Assembly: GCF_004345365.1 (NCBI RefSeq)
Contig: NZ_SLVF01000008.1
Coordinates: 248,001-312,000, forward strand
From: Kribbella sp. VKM Ac-2568
GTDB lineage: Bacteria; Actinomycetota; Actinomycetes; Propionibacteriales; Kribbellaceae
Direction of reading: 5' to 3'
DNA: 64,000 bases
Position 1 is the stretch's first letter; each line of letters opens with the position of its first letter. This document shows, one piece after another, positions 1 to 7,779 of the stretch. The notes beneath the pieces are model-generated. The model was not told the DNA's origin. It did not search any database and saw nothing but the letters and a program-made list of their open reading frames with translations. Both the position numbers and the translations under genes were made by a program.

Positions 1-1203
1 GTGGAACGCCTGTCCAACCAGGGCGAGGACGCGGACAAGGAGATCTACGGCGTACGGCGGCTCGGCGCGTCGGCGGACGACGAGGGCCCCGGCCTCGGGT
101 TGCACTTCGACCTGACGGTGCCCTTCGCGCGGTACGTGCTGGAGAACTCCGGCAAGCTCGCGTTCCCGTTCCGGCGCTACCAGATCCAGCGGGTGTGGCG
201 TGGCGAGCGCCCGCAGGAGGGCCGGTTCCGGGAGTTCACCCAGGCGGACATCGACATCGTCGGGGATGGCATGCTGCCGTTCCACTACGAGGTGGAACTG
301 CCGCTGGTGATCGCGGACGCGTTCAGCAAGCTGCCCATCCCGCCGTTCCGGATCCAGGTCAACAACCGGCAGATCCCCGAGGGCTTCTACCGCGGCCTGG
401 GGATCGAGGACGTCGCCGCCGTACTGCGGATCGTCGACAAGCTGGACAAGATCGGCCCGGACAAGGTGACCCAGTTGCTCACCGCAACGGACGGTCCGGG
501 ACTGCCGGCGGAGACCGCCAAGCAGGTGCTCCGGCTGGCGGAGATCTCGGCGACGGACGCGTCGTTCGTCGAGCAGGTCCGGGCGCTCGGCGTGCAGCAC
601 GAGATCCTGAACGAGGGCCTCGAGCGGCTCGCCGCCATCATGACCGCGGCCAACGATCACGCGCCCGGTCTGCTGGTCGCCGACCTGAAGATCGCCCGCG
701 GGCTCGACTACTACACGGGCACGGTCTACGAGACCCAGCTGATCGGCCACGAGTCGTACGGTTCGATCTGCTCCGGCGGCCGGTACGACTCGCTCGCCAG
801 CGACGGCAAGACGATCTATCCGGGCGTGGGCATCTCCATCGGTGTCTCCCGCCTGCTCGCCCGGTTGTTCAGCCAGGGGCTGGTGAAGAGCACCCGCAGC
901 ACGCCGACCGCAGTACTGGTTGCCTTGAACAACGAAGACGAGCGCGGTGACGCGCTGCGTACGGCGGCAGCCCTGCGGCAGCGGGGGATCCCGGTCGAGG
1001 TGGCCCCGGCGGCGGCGAAGTTCGGCAAGCAGATCAAGTTCGCGGATCGCCGCGGGATCCCGTTCGTGTGGTTCTCCACCGAGACGGGCCCCGAGGTCAA
1101 GGACATCCGCAGCGGCGAGCAGGTGCCGGCCGACCCGGCCACCTGGACGCCGCCGGCGCAGGACGTACGACCAGGCATCGAAACCCCTCAGGAGAACTCG
1201 TGA
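1..1203 (+). CDS. hisS: Histidyl-tRNA synthetase, 5'-truncated by the window edge
   Basis: Class II synthetase that charges tRNA-His in the cytoplasm. The frame is open from base 1, and the homologous reading (EPLERLSNQGED-like) shows that about 30-50 N-terminal residues lie outside the window, so the GTG at base 1 is not the real start. Visible are class II motif 2 (RRYQIQRVWRGERP, about residues 58-71 of the visible part), the histidine-specific loop GLDYYTGTVYE (about 234-244) and the C-terminal anticodon-binding domain. The stop TGA overlaps the GTG start of aspS (GTGA), so the two synthetases are translationally coupled, the usual actinobacterial order. Confidence 0.96.
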   Translation: MERLSNQGEDADKEIYGVRRLGASADDEGPGLGLHFDLTVPFARYVLENSGKLAFPFRRYQIQRVWRGERPQEGRFREFTQADIDIVGDGMLPFHYEVELPLVIADAFSKLPIPPFRIQVNNRQIPEGFYRGLGIEDVAAVLRIVDKLDKIGPDKVTQLLTATDGPGLPAETAKQVLRLAEISATDASFVEQVRALGVQHEILNEGLERLAAIMTAANDHAPGLLVADLKIARGLDYYTGTVYETQLIGHESYGSICSGGRYDSLASDGKTIYPGVGISIGVSRLLARLFSQGLVKSTRSTPTAVLVALNNEDERGDALRTAAALRQRGIPVEVAPAAAKFGKQIKFADRRGIPFVWFSTETGPEVKDIRSGEQVPADPATWTPPAQDVRPGIETPQENS

Positions 1204-2993
1204 TCCGTACCCATTCCGCAGGCTCCTTGCGAGCCGAGCACACCGGCGAGACCGTCACGCTGGCGGGCTGGGTGGCGCGGCGGCGCGATCACGGCGGCGT
1301 GGCGTTCATCGACCTGCGCGACTCCAGCGGCACGGTCCAGGTCGTCATCCGGGACGAGGACGCCGCGCACGGCCTGCGGGCGGAGTACTGCCTGAAGGTC
1401 GTCGGCGTCGTCTCCCCGCGGCCCGAGGGCAACGCGAACCCGAACCTGCCGACCGGTGAGATCGAGATCATCACCGAGGAGGTCGAGATCCTCAACGAGG
1501 CCGCGCCGCTGCCGTTCCCGGTCGAGGAGCACCACGCGACACCGGTGAACGAGGAGGTCCGGCTCAAGTACCGGTACCTCGACCTGCGCCGTCAGGGCCC
1601 GGGGTCGGCGCTGCGGCTGCGCAGCAAGGTGAACAAGGCCGCGCGGGACGTGCTCGACCGGCACGACTTCGTCGAGATCGAGACGCCGACGCTGACCAAG
1701 TCCACCCCCGAGGGCGCGCGGGACTTCCTGGTCCCGGCCCGCCTGCAGCCGGGTTCGTGGTACGCGCTGCCGCAGTCGCCGCAGCTGTTCAAGCAGCTGC
1801 TGATGGTGGCCGGGATGGAGCGATACTTCCAGATCGCGCGCTGCTACCGCGACGAGGACTTCCGCGCCGACCGGCAGCCCGAGTTCACCCAGCTCGACAT
1901 CGAGATGAGCTTCGTCGACCAGGACGACATCATCGCGCTGTCCGAGGAGGTGCTGGCCGAGGTCTGGAAGCTGGCCGGGTACGAGCTGCAGACGCCGATC
2001 CAGCGGATGACGTACGCCGAGGCGATGGCGCGGTTCGGCAGCGACAAGCCGGACCTGCGGATGGGCCTCGAGCTGGTCGAGTGCACCGACTACTTCAAGG
2101 ACACCCCGTTCCGCGTCTTCCAGGCGCCGTACGTCGGCGCCGTGGTGATGCCGGGTGGCGCCGACCAGCCGCGCAAGCAGCTCGACGCGTGGCAGGACTG
2201 GGCAAAGCAGCGGGGCGCTCGCGGTCTGGCGTACGTGCTGGTCGGCCAGGACGGGGAGCTCGGCGGACCGGTCGCCAAGAATCTGTCGGAGCAGGAGCGC
2301 GCGGGTCTCGCCGACCACGTCGGGGCGAAGCCGGGGGACTGCGTCTTCTTCGCGGCCGGCCCGGTCAAGACCTCGCGGGCGCTACTGGGCGCGGCGCGGC
2401 TGGAGATCGGGCGTCGTGGCGGTCTGATCGACGAGTCGGCCTGGTCGTTCGTGTGGGTCGTGGACGCGCCGCTGTTCGAGCCGGCCGACGACGCGACGGC
2501 CGCCGGTGACGTGGCGGTGGGTTCGGGGGCATGGACCGCGGTGCACCACGCGTTCACCTCGCCGAAGCCGGACTCGCTGGAGACCTTCGACACGGATCCG
2601 GGCAACGCGCTGGCCTACGCGTACGACATCGTCTGCAACGGCAACGAGATCGGTGGCGGGTCGATCCGCATCCACCGCGAGGACGTGCAGAAGCGCGTGT
2701 TCAAGGTGATGGGGCTGACCGACGAGGAGGCGACCGAGAAGTTCGGGTTCCTGCTCGACGCGTTCAAGTTCGGCGCGCCGCCGCACGGCGGGATCGCGTT
2801 CGGGTGGGACAGGATCACGGCGCTGCTGGCGGGCACCGAGTCGATCCGCGACGTGATCGCGTTCCCGAAGTCGGGTGGCGGGTTCGACCCGCTGACCGCG
2901 GCGCCGGCGCCGATCACCCCGGAGCAGCGCAAGGAGGCCGGCGTCGACGCCAAGCCGGAACCCAAGGGCGAGAAGGCAGAAGCCAAGCAGTAG
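1200..2993 (+). CDS. aspS: Aspartyl-tRNA synthetase
   Basis: Charges tRNA-Asp. The protein has 597 residues, normal for the bacterial type: N-terminal OB-fold anticodon-binding domain (about 1-105), class II core with motif 2 around residue 217 (CYRDEDFRADRQPEFTQLD), the inserted bacterial GAD domain, and motif 3 (GGIAFGWDR) near residue 535. The GTG at 1200 is chosen because it has GGAG at 1191-1194 and overlaps the hisS stop; the open frame continues upstream only as a shadow inside hisS. The last 15 residues are a Lys/Glu-rich tail. A strong hairpin follows the stop. Confidence 0.97.
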   Translation: MIRTHSAGSLRAEHTGETVTLAGWVARRRDHGGVAFIDLRDSSGTVQVVIRDEDAAHGLRAEYCLKVVGVVSPRPEGNANPNLPTGEIEIITEEVEILNEAAPLPFPVEEHHATPVNEEVRLKYRYLDLRRQGPGSALRLRSKVNKAARDVLDRHDFVEIETPTLTKSTPEGARDFLVPARLQPGSWYALPQSPQLFKQLLMVAGMERYFQIARCYRDEDFRADRQPEFTQLDIEMSFVDQDDIIALSEEVLAEVWKLAGYELQTPIQRMTYAEAMARFGSDKPDLRMGLELVECTDYFKDTPFRVFQAPYVGAVVMPGGADQPRKQLDAWQDWAKQRGARGLAYVLVGQDGELGGPVAKNLSEQERAGLADHVGAKPGDCVFFAAGPVKTSRALLGAARLEIGRRGGLIDESAWSFVWVVDAPLFEPADDATAAGDVAVGSGAWTAVHHAFTSPKPDSLETFDTDPGNALAYAYDIVCNGNEIGGGSIRIHREDVQKRVFKVMGLTDEEATEKFGFLLDAFKFGAPPHGGIAFGWDRITALLAGTESIRDVIAFPKSGGGFDPLTAAPAPITPEQRKEAGVDAKPEPKGEKAEAKQ

Positions 2994-3021
2994 CCGGCTG
3001 ATCCACACTCCCGGGCAGTAG

Positions 3022-3053
3022 CAGGGCCATGGCAGTTAGCTGCCATGGCCCTG
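3022..3053. terminator. Bidirectional hairpin terminator
   Basis: A perfect 14-bp stem (3022-3035 with 3040-3053) and a TTAG loop lie between the convergent aspS and anti-sigma genes. There is no U-tract, as is common in high-GC actinobacteria. Confidence 0.75.
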
Positions 3054-3105
3054 TGAGCTGGGTGGCTACGTCACCGTCGCGTACGTCGCGATCCCCGAGG
3101 ACCAG

Positions 3106-4011
3106 TCAGCCGTACTCGATGTCGCTGGAGGTGACGCGGCCGGCCTTGTCGAGCGTCCGGTAGTCGATCTCCATCGCGCGCTTCTCGTGGATCGCGCCCG
3201 GCTGCGAGGCCGTGACGTACCCGCTGCCGTCCACCACCGCCACGCCGTACCAAGGTGAAGCGCCGCCGGTCCAGCGGATCCTGATCTCGACCCGGGCCAC
3301 GTCCGGCATGGTGACGAAGGTGAAGTCGGTGAAGAGCAGCGTGGACCGGCCGTCCGGCAGGTCCCTGATCGTCCAGCTTCCGTTGATCGGCTCGGCCGCG
3401 TTCAGCGGCAGTGCCCGTTCGCGAGAGGTGCCGGCCAGGGCCGGGTCGAAGATGTCTGCCAGTTGCGAGTCGAGGCACTCGACCCAGACGTTCTTCCGGG
3501 TGGTGAAGGTCTGCAGCAGCATCCGGTCCCTGGCCGGACGGAGCTCGCCATCCTGACCCGGGAGAACCTTCAGCCAGCGAGCCTGGTGGACCGTGGCCGT
3601 CTCGGCATCGGCCGGGGTGGCCGGGTTCGGCGCCCCTGTCGCTGCGGCTGACTTTTGCAGGCACTGCCGCGCAGCTGCCTTCGCCTCTGCGCCCGAGGCC
3701 GGCCCGAGATCGAGCGACACCTGCCGCGACTTGCCGGCTGGGACCTTCTGTACCTGTGCGGGGCTTGGCGTGATCGTCGCGGGCGCGGAGGCGACACCGG
3801 ATCCGTCGCCGCCCGACCCATCACCGCCAGTCCGGGTCAGGACCACGACGCCGATCGTGATCACCGCGATTCCGCAGGCAGCGGCCAGCGCGGGGACCCA
3901 GACGGACCGGTGGCGCCGGCTGCCCCATGCGTCCTCCACGAGCCGGCCGCGGACTCGGTCCGCGTAGTCAGGGTCGAGTTCTTCGACCGGGGGTGGGGTG
4001 GTGAGGTTCAT
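3106..4011 (-). CDS. Membrane protein coupled to an ECF sigma factor (possible anti-sigma factor)
   Basis: 301 residues: a short cytoplasmic N-terminus with an acidic stretch, one transmembrane helix (about 37-60) and a long Ser/Pro/Thr-rich then folded outer domain. The start overlaps the stop of the upstream sigma gene (ATGA), so they are co-translated; this context suggests a sigma-factor partner. The N-terminus lacks the HxxxCxxC zinc motif of classical ZAS anti-sigma factors, so the role is inferred from position only. The C-terminal domain resembles that of the protein at 32636-33592 (PWYGVAVVDGSGYV versus PWFTSEVTDGLGYV), which also follows an ECF sigma gene. Confidence 0.75.
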   Translation of the reverse strand: MNLTTPPPVEELDPDYADRVRGRLVEDAWGSRRHRSVWVPALAAACGIAVITIGVVVLTRTGGDGSGGDGSGVASAPATITPSPAQVQKVPAGKSRQVSLDLGPASGAEAKAAARQCLQKSAAATGAPNPATPADAETATVHQARWLKVLPGQDGELRPARDRMLLQTFTTRKNVWVECLDSQLADIFDPALAGTSRERALPLNAAEPINGSWTIRDLPDGRSTLLFTDFTFVTMPDVARVEIRIRWTGGASPWYGVAVVDGSGYVTASQPGAIHEKRAMEIDYRTLDKAGRVTSSDIEYG

Positions 4012-4640
4012 CGGGTCTCCTCCGGTCCGGTCTGGTCCAGCAGTGCGGGCAGGCGGCGCCGGGCCCGGGACAGCCGCGACTTCACGGTCCCTTCGGCGAC
4101 CCCCAGTACTACGGCCGCTTCGGCGACAGGCAGGTCCGCCCAGTACACGAGCTCGACTGTCTCGCGCTCGTGAGCGGGCAACTTCGACAGTGCCTGGCGG
4201 ACCGTCTGGATCCGCTTCTCGGAGTCCACCCGGGCGGCGACAGCCTCGGCGTGGTCCGGATGGTGAAGGGGATGCTGGCGGCTGATGAACTGCGCGAGCC
4301 GGCGCCTGGCCCGGGTCGTGTTGCGCAGTTCGTTGCGGGCGATCGTGAGCAACCAAGCCCTGGCCGTGCCGTGCACGAGCGGGCCCGGATCCGACCGGGT
4401 GAACTGCCGCCACACGGTGATGAAGGTCGCCTGTACCGCGTCGTCGGCGAATCCGTAACTGCCGGTATGACGAACCGCGTATGCGTGCACGACTCCGGCA
4501 TACCGGCTGAACAGATCGCCGAGGGCCTCCGGCTCGTGGCGGCGCAGTGCTTCCCACAACTCGTGGTCGGTCGGTCCGGGTGGACCCGCGGGCGGCGCGG
4601 CAGGCGGAGGTTTGTCCTGCCTGCTCGAGGTCATGGTCAT
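4008..4640 (-). CDS. ECF-type RNA polymerase sigma factor
   Basis: About 210 residues. Region 2 contains DLFSRYAGVVHAYAVRHTG followed by FADDAVQATFITVWRQF; region 4 contains LPAHERETVELVYWADL and a helix-turn-helix ending GTVKSRLSRARRRL. It should direct RNA polymerase to a small regulon, possibly including its own promoter. Three starts are close together (TTG 4646, ATG 4640, ATG 4634); 4640 is used. The gene overlaps the membrane-protein gene downstream by 4 bp. A paralogous pair occurs at 32636-34230. Confidence 0.9.
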   Translation of the reverse strand: MTMTSSRQDKPPPAAPPAGPPGPTDHELWEALRRHEPEALGDLFSRYAGVVHAYAVRHTGSYGFADDAVQATFITVWRQFTRSDPGPLVHGTARAWLLTIARNELRNTTRARRRLAQFISRQHPLHHPDHAEAVAARVDSEKRIQTVRQALSKLPAHERETVELVYWADLPVAEAAVVLGVAEGTVKSRLSRARRRLPALLDQTGPEETR

Positions 4641-4665
4641 ACCCAACAGGGTCCGCGGGTCTGGA

Positions 4666-5365
4666 TCAGGTTGCCGCGGTTTGCTGAGGCCTCGCCCGGA
4701 TCCAGGTCTGATCAGGCGTCAGATAGTCGACCAGGTCCAGCCCGGAAGCGCACAACTGATCGGTGAGCTGCTGCTCGCTGAGGTTCTGGACCAGGATGTG
4801 CTGGGACCAGGTCTCCTCGCCGACGGTGTGGGTCATCGTGGCCGACTGCCGGTCACCGGGTAGCTGCTGGACGTCGGAGATCACAAGCCGGTGGTTCTCC
4901 CGCTCCAGTACTGCGTTCTGCGCGAAGGAGCGCCGGTCGTGCTGCTGGAGCAACACCGTGCCGTCGGGCTTCACATGCCGCGCGCAGGTGTCCAGGAGGC
5001 CACGGCGGGCATCGTCGTCAGGGACGTTGATCAGGAACGACATCATCAGCACCAGGTCGAACCGGCGGTCCAGGCGCAGGTCCTCGACCGTCGAGCACAG
5101 GGTCTCCGTCTCGGTGATCCGGGCGACCATGTTCGGGTGATTCGTCGACGGCGAGCACCTGGTGGCCCAGGGCGAGGAGCGGCCGGGTGATCCGGCCGGT
5201 GCCGCAGCCGAGCTCGAGGATGCTGCTCCCCGGGGAGATCACAGCGTTGATGAGTTGGTCCTCGCCCCGAGCCTCCGCGCGCTCGTACATCTCGATCGGG
5301 CTCCCGTCGGGACTGATCGGCCCGGGTCCGCTGCCGCCCTGGCCCACTCTGTTCGGTATCACCAT
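4666..5365 (-). pseudogene. Class I SAM-dependent methyltransferase with a +1 frameshift
   Basis: Two overlapping frames together give a normal methyltransferase of about 232 residues. The first (from ATG 5365) carries motif I, ILELGCGTGRITRPLLALGH, and continues to VLAVDESP. The second resumes at NMVARI and carries FDLVLMMSFLINV, HVKPDGTVLL and a beta-rich C-terminus to 4666. The join is at about 5128-5140, where one extra base is present; the total span of 700 nt is one base over a multiple of three. This could be a real recent mutation or a sequencing error. The substrate is unknown. It is convergent with nothing and lies divergently from the GntR gene. Confidence 0.7.
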
Positions 5366-5451
5366 GCCGACGACCCTCGTGGACGCCTTCCCCGCTGTCC
5401 AGACATTCGCCAGGAAGCGAAAGTTGTTCCAGCTCTGGCCGAAGGGGTGCT

Positions 5452-5461
5452 TCGTATACGA
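5452..5461. promoter_or_regulatory. GntR-type operator over the GntR promoter
   Basis: The perfect palindrome TCGTATACGA overlaps the -10 TACGAT (5457-5462), 7 nt before the GTG start of the GntR gene. A near-copy (TCGTATACAA) lies at 6173-6182 just after the gene. GT-N-AC cores are typical of GntR-family operators. Confidence 0.55.
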
Positions 5462-5469
5462 TAGACCGG

Positions 5470-6141
5470 GTGACTTCGAACTCGGTGCTCGTGGGGGACA
5501 GCCATCTGCCGCTGCGTGACGTGGTGGCGGCAGAGCTGCGCCGGTTGATCCTGGAAGGTTCGCTGAAGCCGGGGGATCGGCTGGTGGAGGATCGGCTGGC
5601 TCAGCAGTTGGGCGTGTCGCGCAACCCGATCCGCGAGGCGATGCGGGTGCTGGAGGCGGAGGGATTCCTCGACGTGGTGTCCCGCCGGGGGGCCTTCGTG
5701 GCCAAGCTGACCGCGCGCCAGGCCGACGACCTCTTCCATGTCCGATTGGCCCTGGAGCCCCTCGGTGCTCGGCTCGCTGCCTCCGCCGAGGAGCCTGAAA
5801 CCGGCCTACTCACGAGAGCCTGGGCGATTCTCGACCTGGTGAACGAGTCCGGCCCGGACCAGGACCGCGACACGCTGGCGACTCTGCACACCGAACTGCA
5901 CTCGCTGATCTTCGAGATGACCCGGAACGACTACCTGATCGCGATCGCGATCCCGATGGTGAAGCGCGGCCAGTGGCTACTGCGCCAGAACGCCCAACTG
6001 CAGACGCCGTCGGCCTGGTCCGAGCACCACGGCCTGATCGCGGCGATCGAGGCCGGCGACCCCGACCTCGCCGAGGCTGCCGCCCGCCACCACGTGCTCA
6101 GCGTCCGAAGCTCCCTGCGCCCACGGCTCGAGCCGGCCTGA
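5470..6141 (+). CDS. GntR family transcriptional regulator, FadR/FCD subfamily
   Basis: 223 residues. The N-terminal winged helix covers about residues 14-80 (LRDVVAAELRRLILEGSLKPG and QQLGVSRNPIREAMRVLEAEG); the C-terminal all-helical FCD domain binds a small acid ligand in this family. The ligand cannot be told from sequence. The GTG start sits 7 nt after a -10-like TACGAT, so the mRNA is probably leaderless, and a TCGTATACGA palindrome covers that promoter, suggesting autoregulation. A second related site follows the gene, upstream of the AraC gene, which may therefore be a target. Confidence 0.88.
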   Translation: MTSNSVLVGDSHLPLRDVVAAELRRLILEGSLKPGDRLVEDRLAQQLGVSRNPIREAMRVLEAEGFLDVVSRRGAFVAKLTARQADDLFHVRLALEPLGARLAASAEEPETGLLTRAWAILDLVNESGPDQDRDTLATLHTELHSLIFEMTRNDYLIAIAIPMVKRGQWLLRQNAQLQTPSAWSEHHGLIAAIEAGDPDLAEAAARHHVLSVRSSLRPRLEPA

Positions 6142-6172
6142 CCTGGACCGGACGCCGGCGCGAAACGGTTGA

Positions 6173-6182
6173 TCGTATACAA
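6173..6182. promoter_or_regulatory. Second GntR-type operator-like site
   Basis: TCGTATACAA matches 9 of 10 bases of the palindrome before the GntR gene. It lies between the GntR and AraC genes, about 57 bp upstream of the AraC start. Confidence 0.4.
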
Positions 6183-6238
6183 GATCTGACCTTACCGAAC
6201 CCTGGGGTAGCGGGCGGCCGGCGTGGCAGAGTCGGGGG

Positions 6239-6706
6239 GTGACGATCGCTCAGGTTCCGATCGAACTGCTGCCGCACCTGCGCCGTGCCCGGGATGTTGC
6301 TGATCGCAACTATGCGGAGCCGCTCGACCTGGCCGGACTGGCCGCGGCGGCGGGCGTCTCGAAGTACCACTTCCTGCGCTGTTTCGCCGCGGAGTACGGC
6401 GAGACCCCGATGCAGTACGTCACCCGCCGCCGGATCGAGCGTGCCGCGGACCTGCTCCGGGCCACCAACCTGACTGTGACGGAGGTCTGCGGACTGGTCG
6501 GGTACAGCAGCCTCGGCTCGTTCTCCCGGCGGTTCGCCGAGTTGGTCGGGGTCAGCCCGTCGCAGTACCAGCGGACCCAGGCGGGGCCGAGGATCCCCGG
6601 CTGCTTCGTGTTCATGCTCGGACTGAACTCAGCAATTCCGGAGAAGCGCGCGGGGTCACCGCAGCCCTACCGTCGTACCGACCGCGACGACGAGGAGGAA
6701 CCGTGA
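6239..6706 (+). CDS. AraC family transcriptional regulator (DNA-binding domain only)
   Basis: 155 residues made almost wholly of the double helix-turn-helix AraC domain: first HTH LDLAGLAAAAGVSKYHFLRC, second HTH LTVTEVCGLVGYSSLGSFSR, followed by the conserved FAELVGVSPSQYQ. There is no N-terminal ligand domain. Its stop overlaps the start of the downstream VOC gene (GTGA), a pairing seen often in actinobacteria, so it probably controls that gene. The GTG start is 6 nt after CAGAGT, a weak leaderless-type -10. Confidence 0.88.
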   Translation: MTIAQVPIELLPHLRRARDVADRNYAEPLDLAGLAAAAGVSKYHFLRCFAAEYGETPMQYVTRRRIERAADLLRATNLTVTEVCGLVGYSSLGSFSRRFAELVGVSPSQYQRTQAGPRIPGCFVFMLGLNSAIPEKRAGSPQPYRRTDRDDEEEP

Positions 6707-7128
6707 TCACCAACGTCAGCCTGGTGACCGTCTATGTGAACGACATCGACGAGTCCAAGGTCTTCTACACCGAGAAGCTGGGGTTCGTGCTGAAGGAGGA
6801 CATCAAGCTGCCGGACTTCCACTGGTGCACCGTCTATCAGGCCGACCACCCGGAGCTCCGGCTGGCGCTGATGAAGCCCGGCCCGCCGATGGACGAGGAG
6901 TCGGCCGAGTCGATCCGCCGGATCATGGCGAAGGGGTCGATGCACGGCTTCGGCATCCGCGTCGACAACTGCCGCAAGACCTTCGACGAACTGGTCGCCA
7001 AAGGCGTCGAGTACATCCAGGAACCCTCAGACCGCCCGTACGGCGTGGAGGCCGTGCTGCGCGACAACTCCGGCAACTGGCTCGTCCTGATCGAGGAGAA
7101 GCCCTACAGCCCGGACGACTTCGCCTGA
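6703..7128 (+). CDS. VOC (glyoxalase/bleomycin-resistance fold) family protein
   Basis: 141 residues with two beta-alpha-beta-beta-beta modules: VTVYVNDIDESKVFYTEKLG at the start and a C-terminal half ending DNSGNWLVLIEE, where the last Glu is a usual metal ligand. Such proteins are metal-dependent lyases, isomerases or dioxygenases, or drug-binding proteins; the substrate is not evident. It has a strong Shine-Dalgarno sequence (GAGGAGG, 6692-6698) and is coupled to the AraC gene. Confidence 0.88.
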   Translation: MITNVSLVTVYVNDIDESKVFYTEKLGFVLKEDIKLPDFHWCTVYQADHPELRLALMKPGPPMDEESAESIRRIMAKGSMHGFGIRVDNCRKTFDELVAKGVEYIQEPSDRPYGVEAVLRDNSGNWLVLIEEKPYSPDDFA

Positions 7129-7142
7129 CCTTCCGGCAGTGC

Positions 7143-7189
7143 TTGACTCCGGGTTGTTTGTATCAATACAGTTGACACAAACAACCCGG
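7143..7189 (+). promoter_or_regulatory. Promoter inside a 13-bp inverted repeat upstream of the YtrA-type GntR gene
   Basis: The arms are CCGGGTTGTTTGT at 7149-7161 and its exact complement at 7177-7189, separated by 15 bp. A promoter-like TTGACT (7143-7148) and TACAGT (7167-7172) with an 18-bp spacer lies within it, so a repressor binding the repeat would block transcription. Autoregulation by the downstream GntR protein is the simplest reading. Confidence 0.6.
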
Positions 7190-7195
7190 GGAGTC

Positions 7196-7264
7196 ATGGG
7201 AGTGGCGAAGCTGATGTCGGGTACGAAGTGGGGGCTGCGGCGTTCGCAGCGGGTGGTCGGATGA
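7196..7264 (+). CDS. Possible 22-residue leader ORF coupled to the GntR gene
   Basis: ATG at 7196 opens 22 codons (begins MGVAKLMSG, ends SQRVVG) and stops at TGA 7262-7264, overlapping the ATG of the GntR gene at 7261 (ATGA). GGGGAG lies 2 nt before the ATG, close but purine-rich. The downstream gene itself has no good Shine-Dalgarno sequence, so reinitiation from this ORF could translate it. Whether the peptide matters is unknown. Confidence 0.35.
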   Translation: MGVAKLMSGTKWGLRRSQRVVG

Positions 7265-7614
7265 TCATTTCGGTGGATCCGGCCGCCTCCCGGCCGCCGT
7301 ACGAGCAGGTGAAGCAGCAGATCGAGCAGCTGATCCGGCGGGGAGAAATGGCGCAGGGGACGCGGTTGCCGACGGTCCGGCAGCTGGCCGGCGATCTGGG
7401 GCTCGCGGTCAACACGGTCGCGCGGGCGTACAAGGAGCTGGAAGCGGACCGGCTGGTGGAGACGCGCGGGCGGAACGGGACGTTCGTGCTGGCGTCGCGC
7501 AGCCAGGTCGACGACGAGGAGACGCGCGCGGCGGCGACCGTGTTCGCCCGGGCCGCGCGACGGGCGGGTCTCAGCATCGCCGAGGCCACCCGGGTTCTCA
7601 ACGAAGCCTGGTGA
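7261..7614 (+). CDS. GntR family regulator, YtrA subfamily
   Basis: 117 residues from ATG 7261. It contains the YtrA-type winged helix (SRPPYEQVKQQIEQLIRRGE, LPTVRQLAGDLGLAVNTVAR) and a short helical C-terminus for dimerisation, with no large effector domain. YtrA-type repressors usually control adjacent transporters, but none follows here. The start MIISVDP matches the family (MIFSVD-like); an in-frame GTG at 7228 is less likely. It overlaps the small leader ORF before it and lies behind a palindromic promoter. Confidence 0.88.
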   Translation: MIISVDPAASRPPYEQVKQQIEQLIRRGEMAQGTRLPTVRQLAGDLGLAVNTVARAYKELEADRLVETRGRNGTFVLASRSQVDDEETRAAATVFARAARRAGLSIAEATRVLNEAW

Positions 7615-7652
7615 TCCCGGAGCTGCGCGAAGTCGGTTGACCGGTTCCGGAC

Positions 7653-7760
7653 GGAAACGATTCCAAGCAAGTTGGCGGTAATTTGCCGACAACGTTGTCC
7701 GAGTTCTCGACACGAGGAGTGAAGGTGGCTAATCTCCCCGTCATTTGACAGCGATGTCAA
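7653..7760 (+). promoter_or_regulatory. Cluster of palindromes upstream of the GxGYxYP gene
   Basis: Three inverted repeats occur in 110 bp: GGAA-ACGA-TTCC (7653-7664), the perfect 12-bp GACAACGTTGTC (7688-7699) with the central CG typical of LacI-family operators, and TTGACA-GCGA-TGTCAA (7745-7760). They suggest control by a LacI-type or similar sugar-responsive repressor encoded elsewhere. Confidence 0.45.
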
Positions 7761-7779
7761 CCACAGGGGAGTGGTCACG

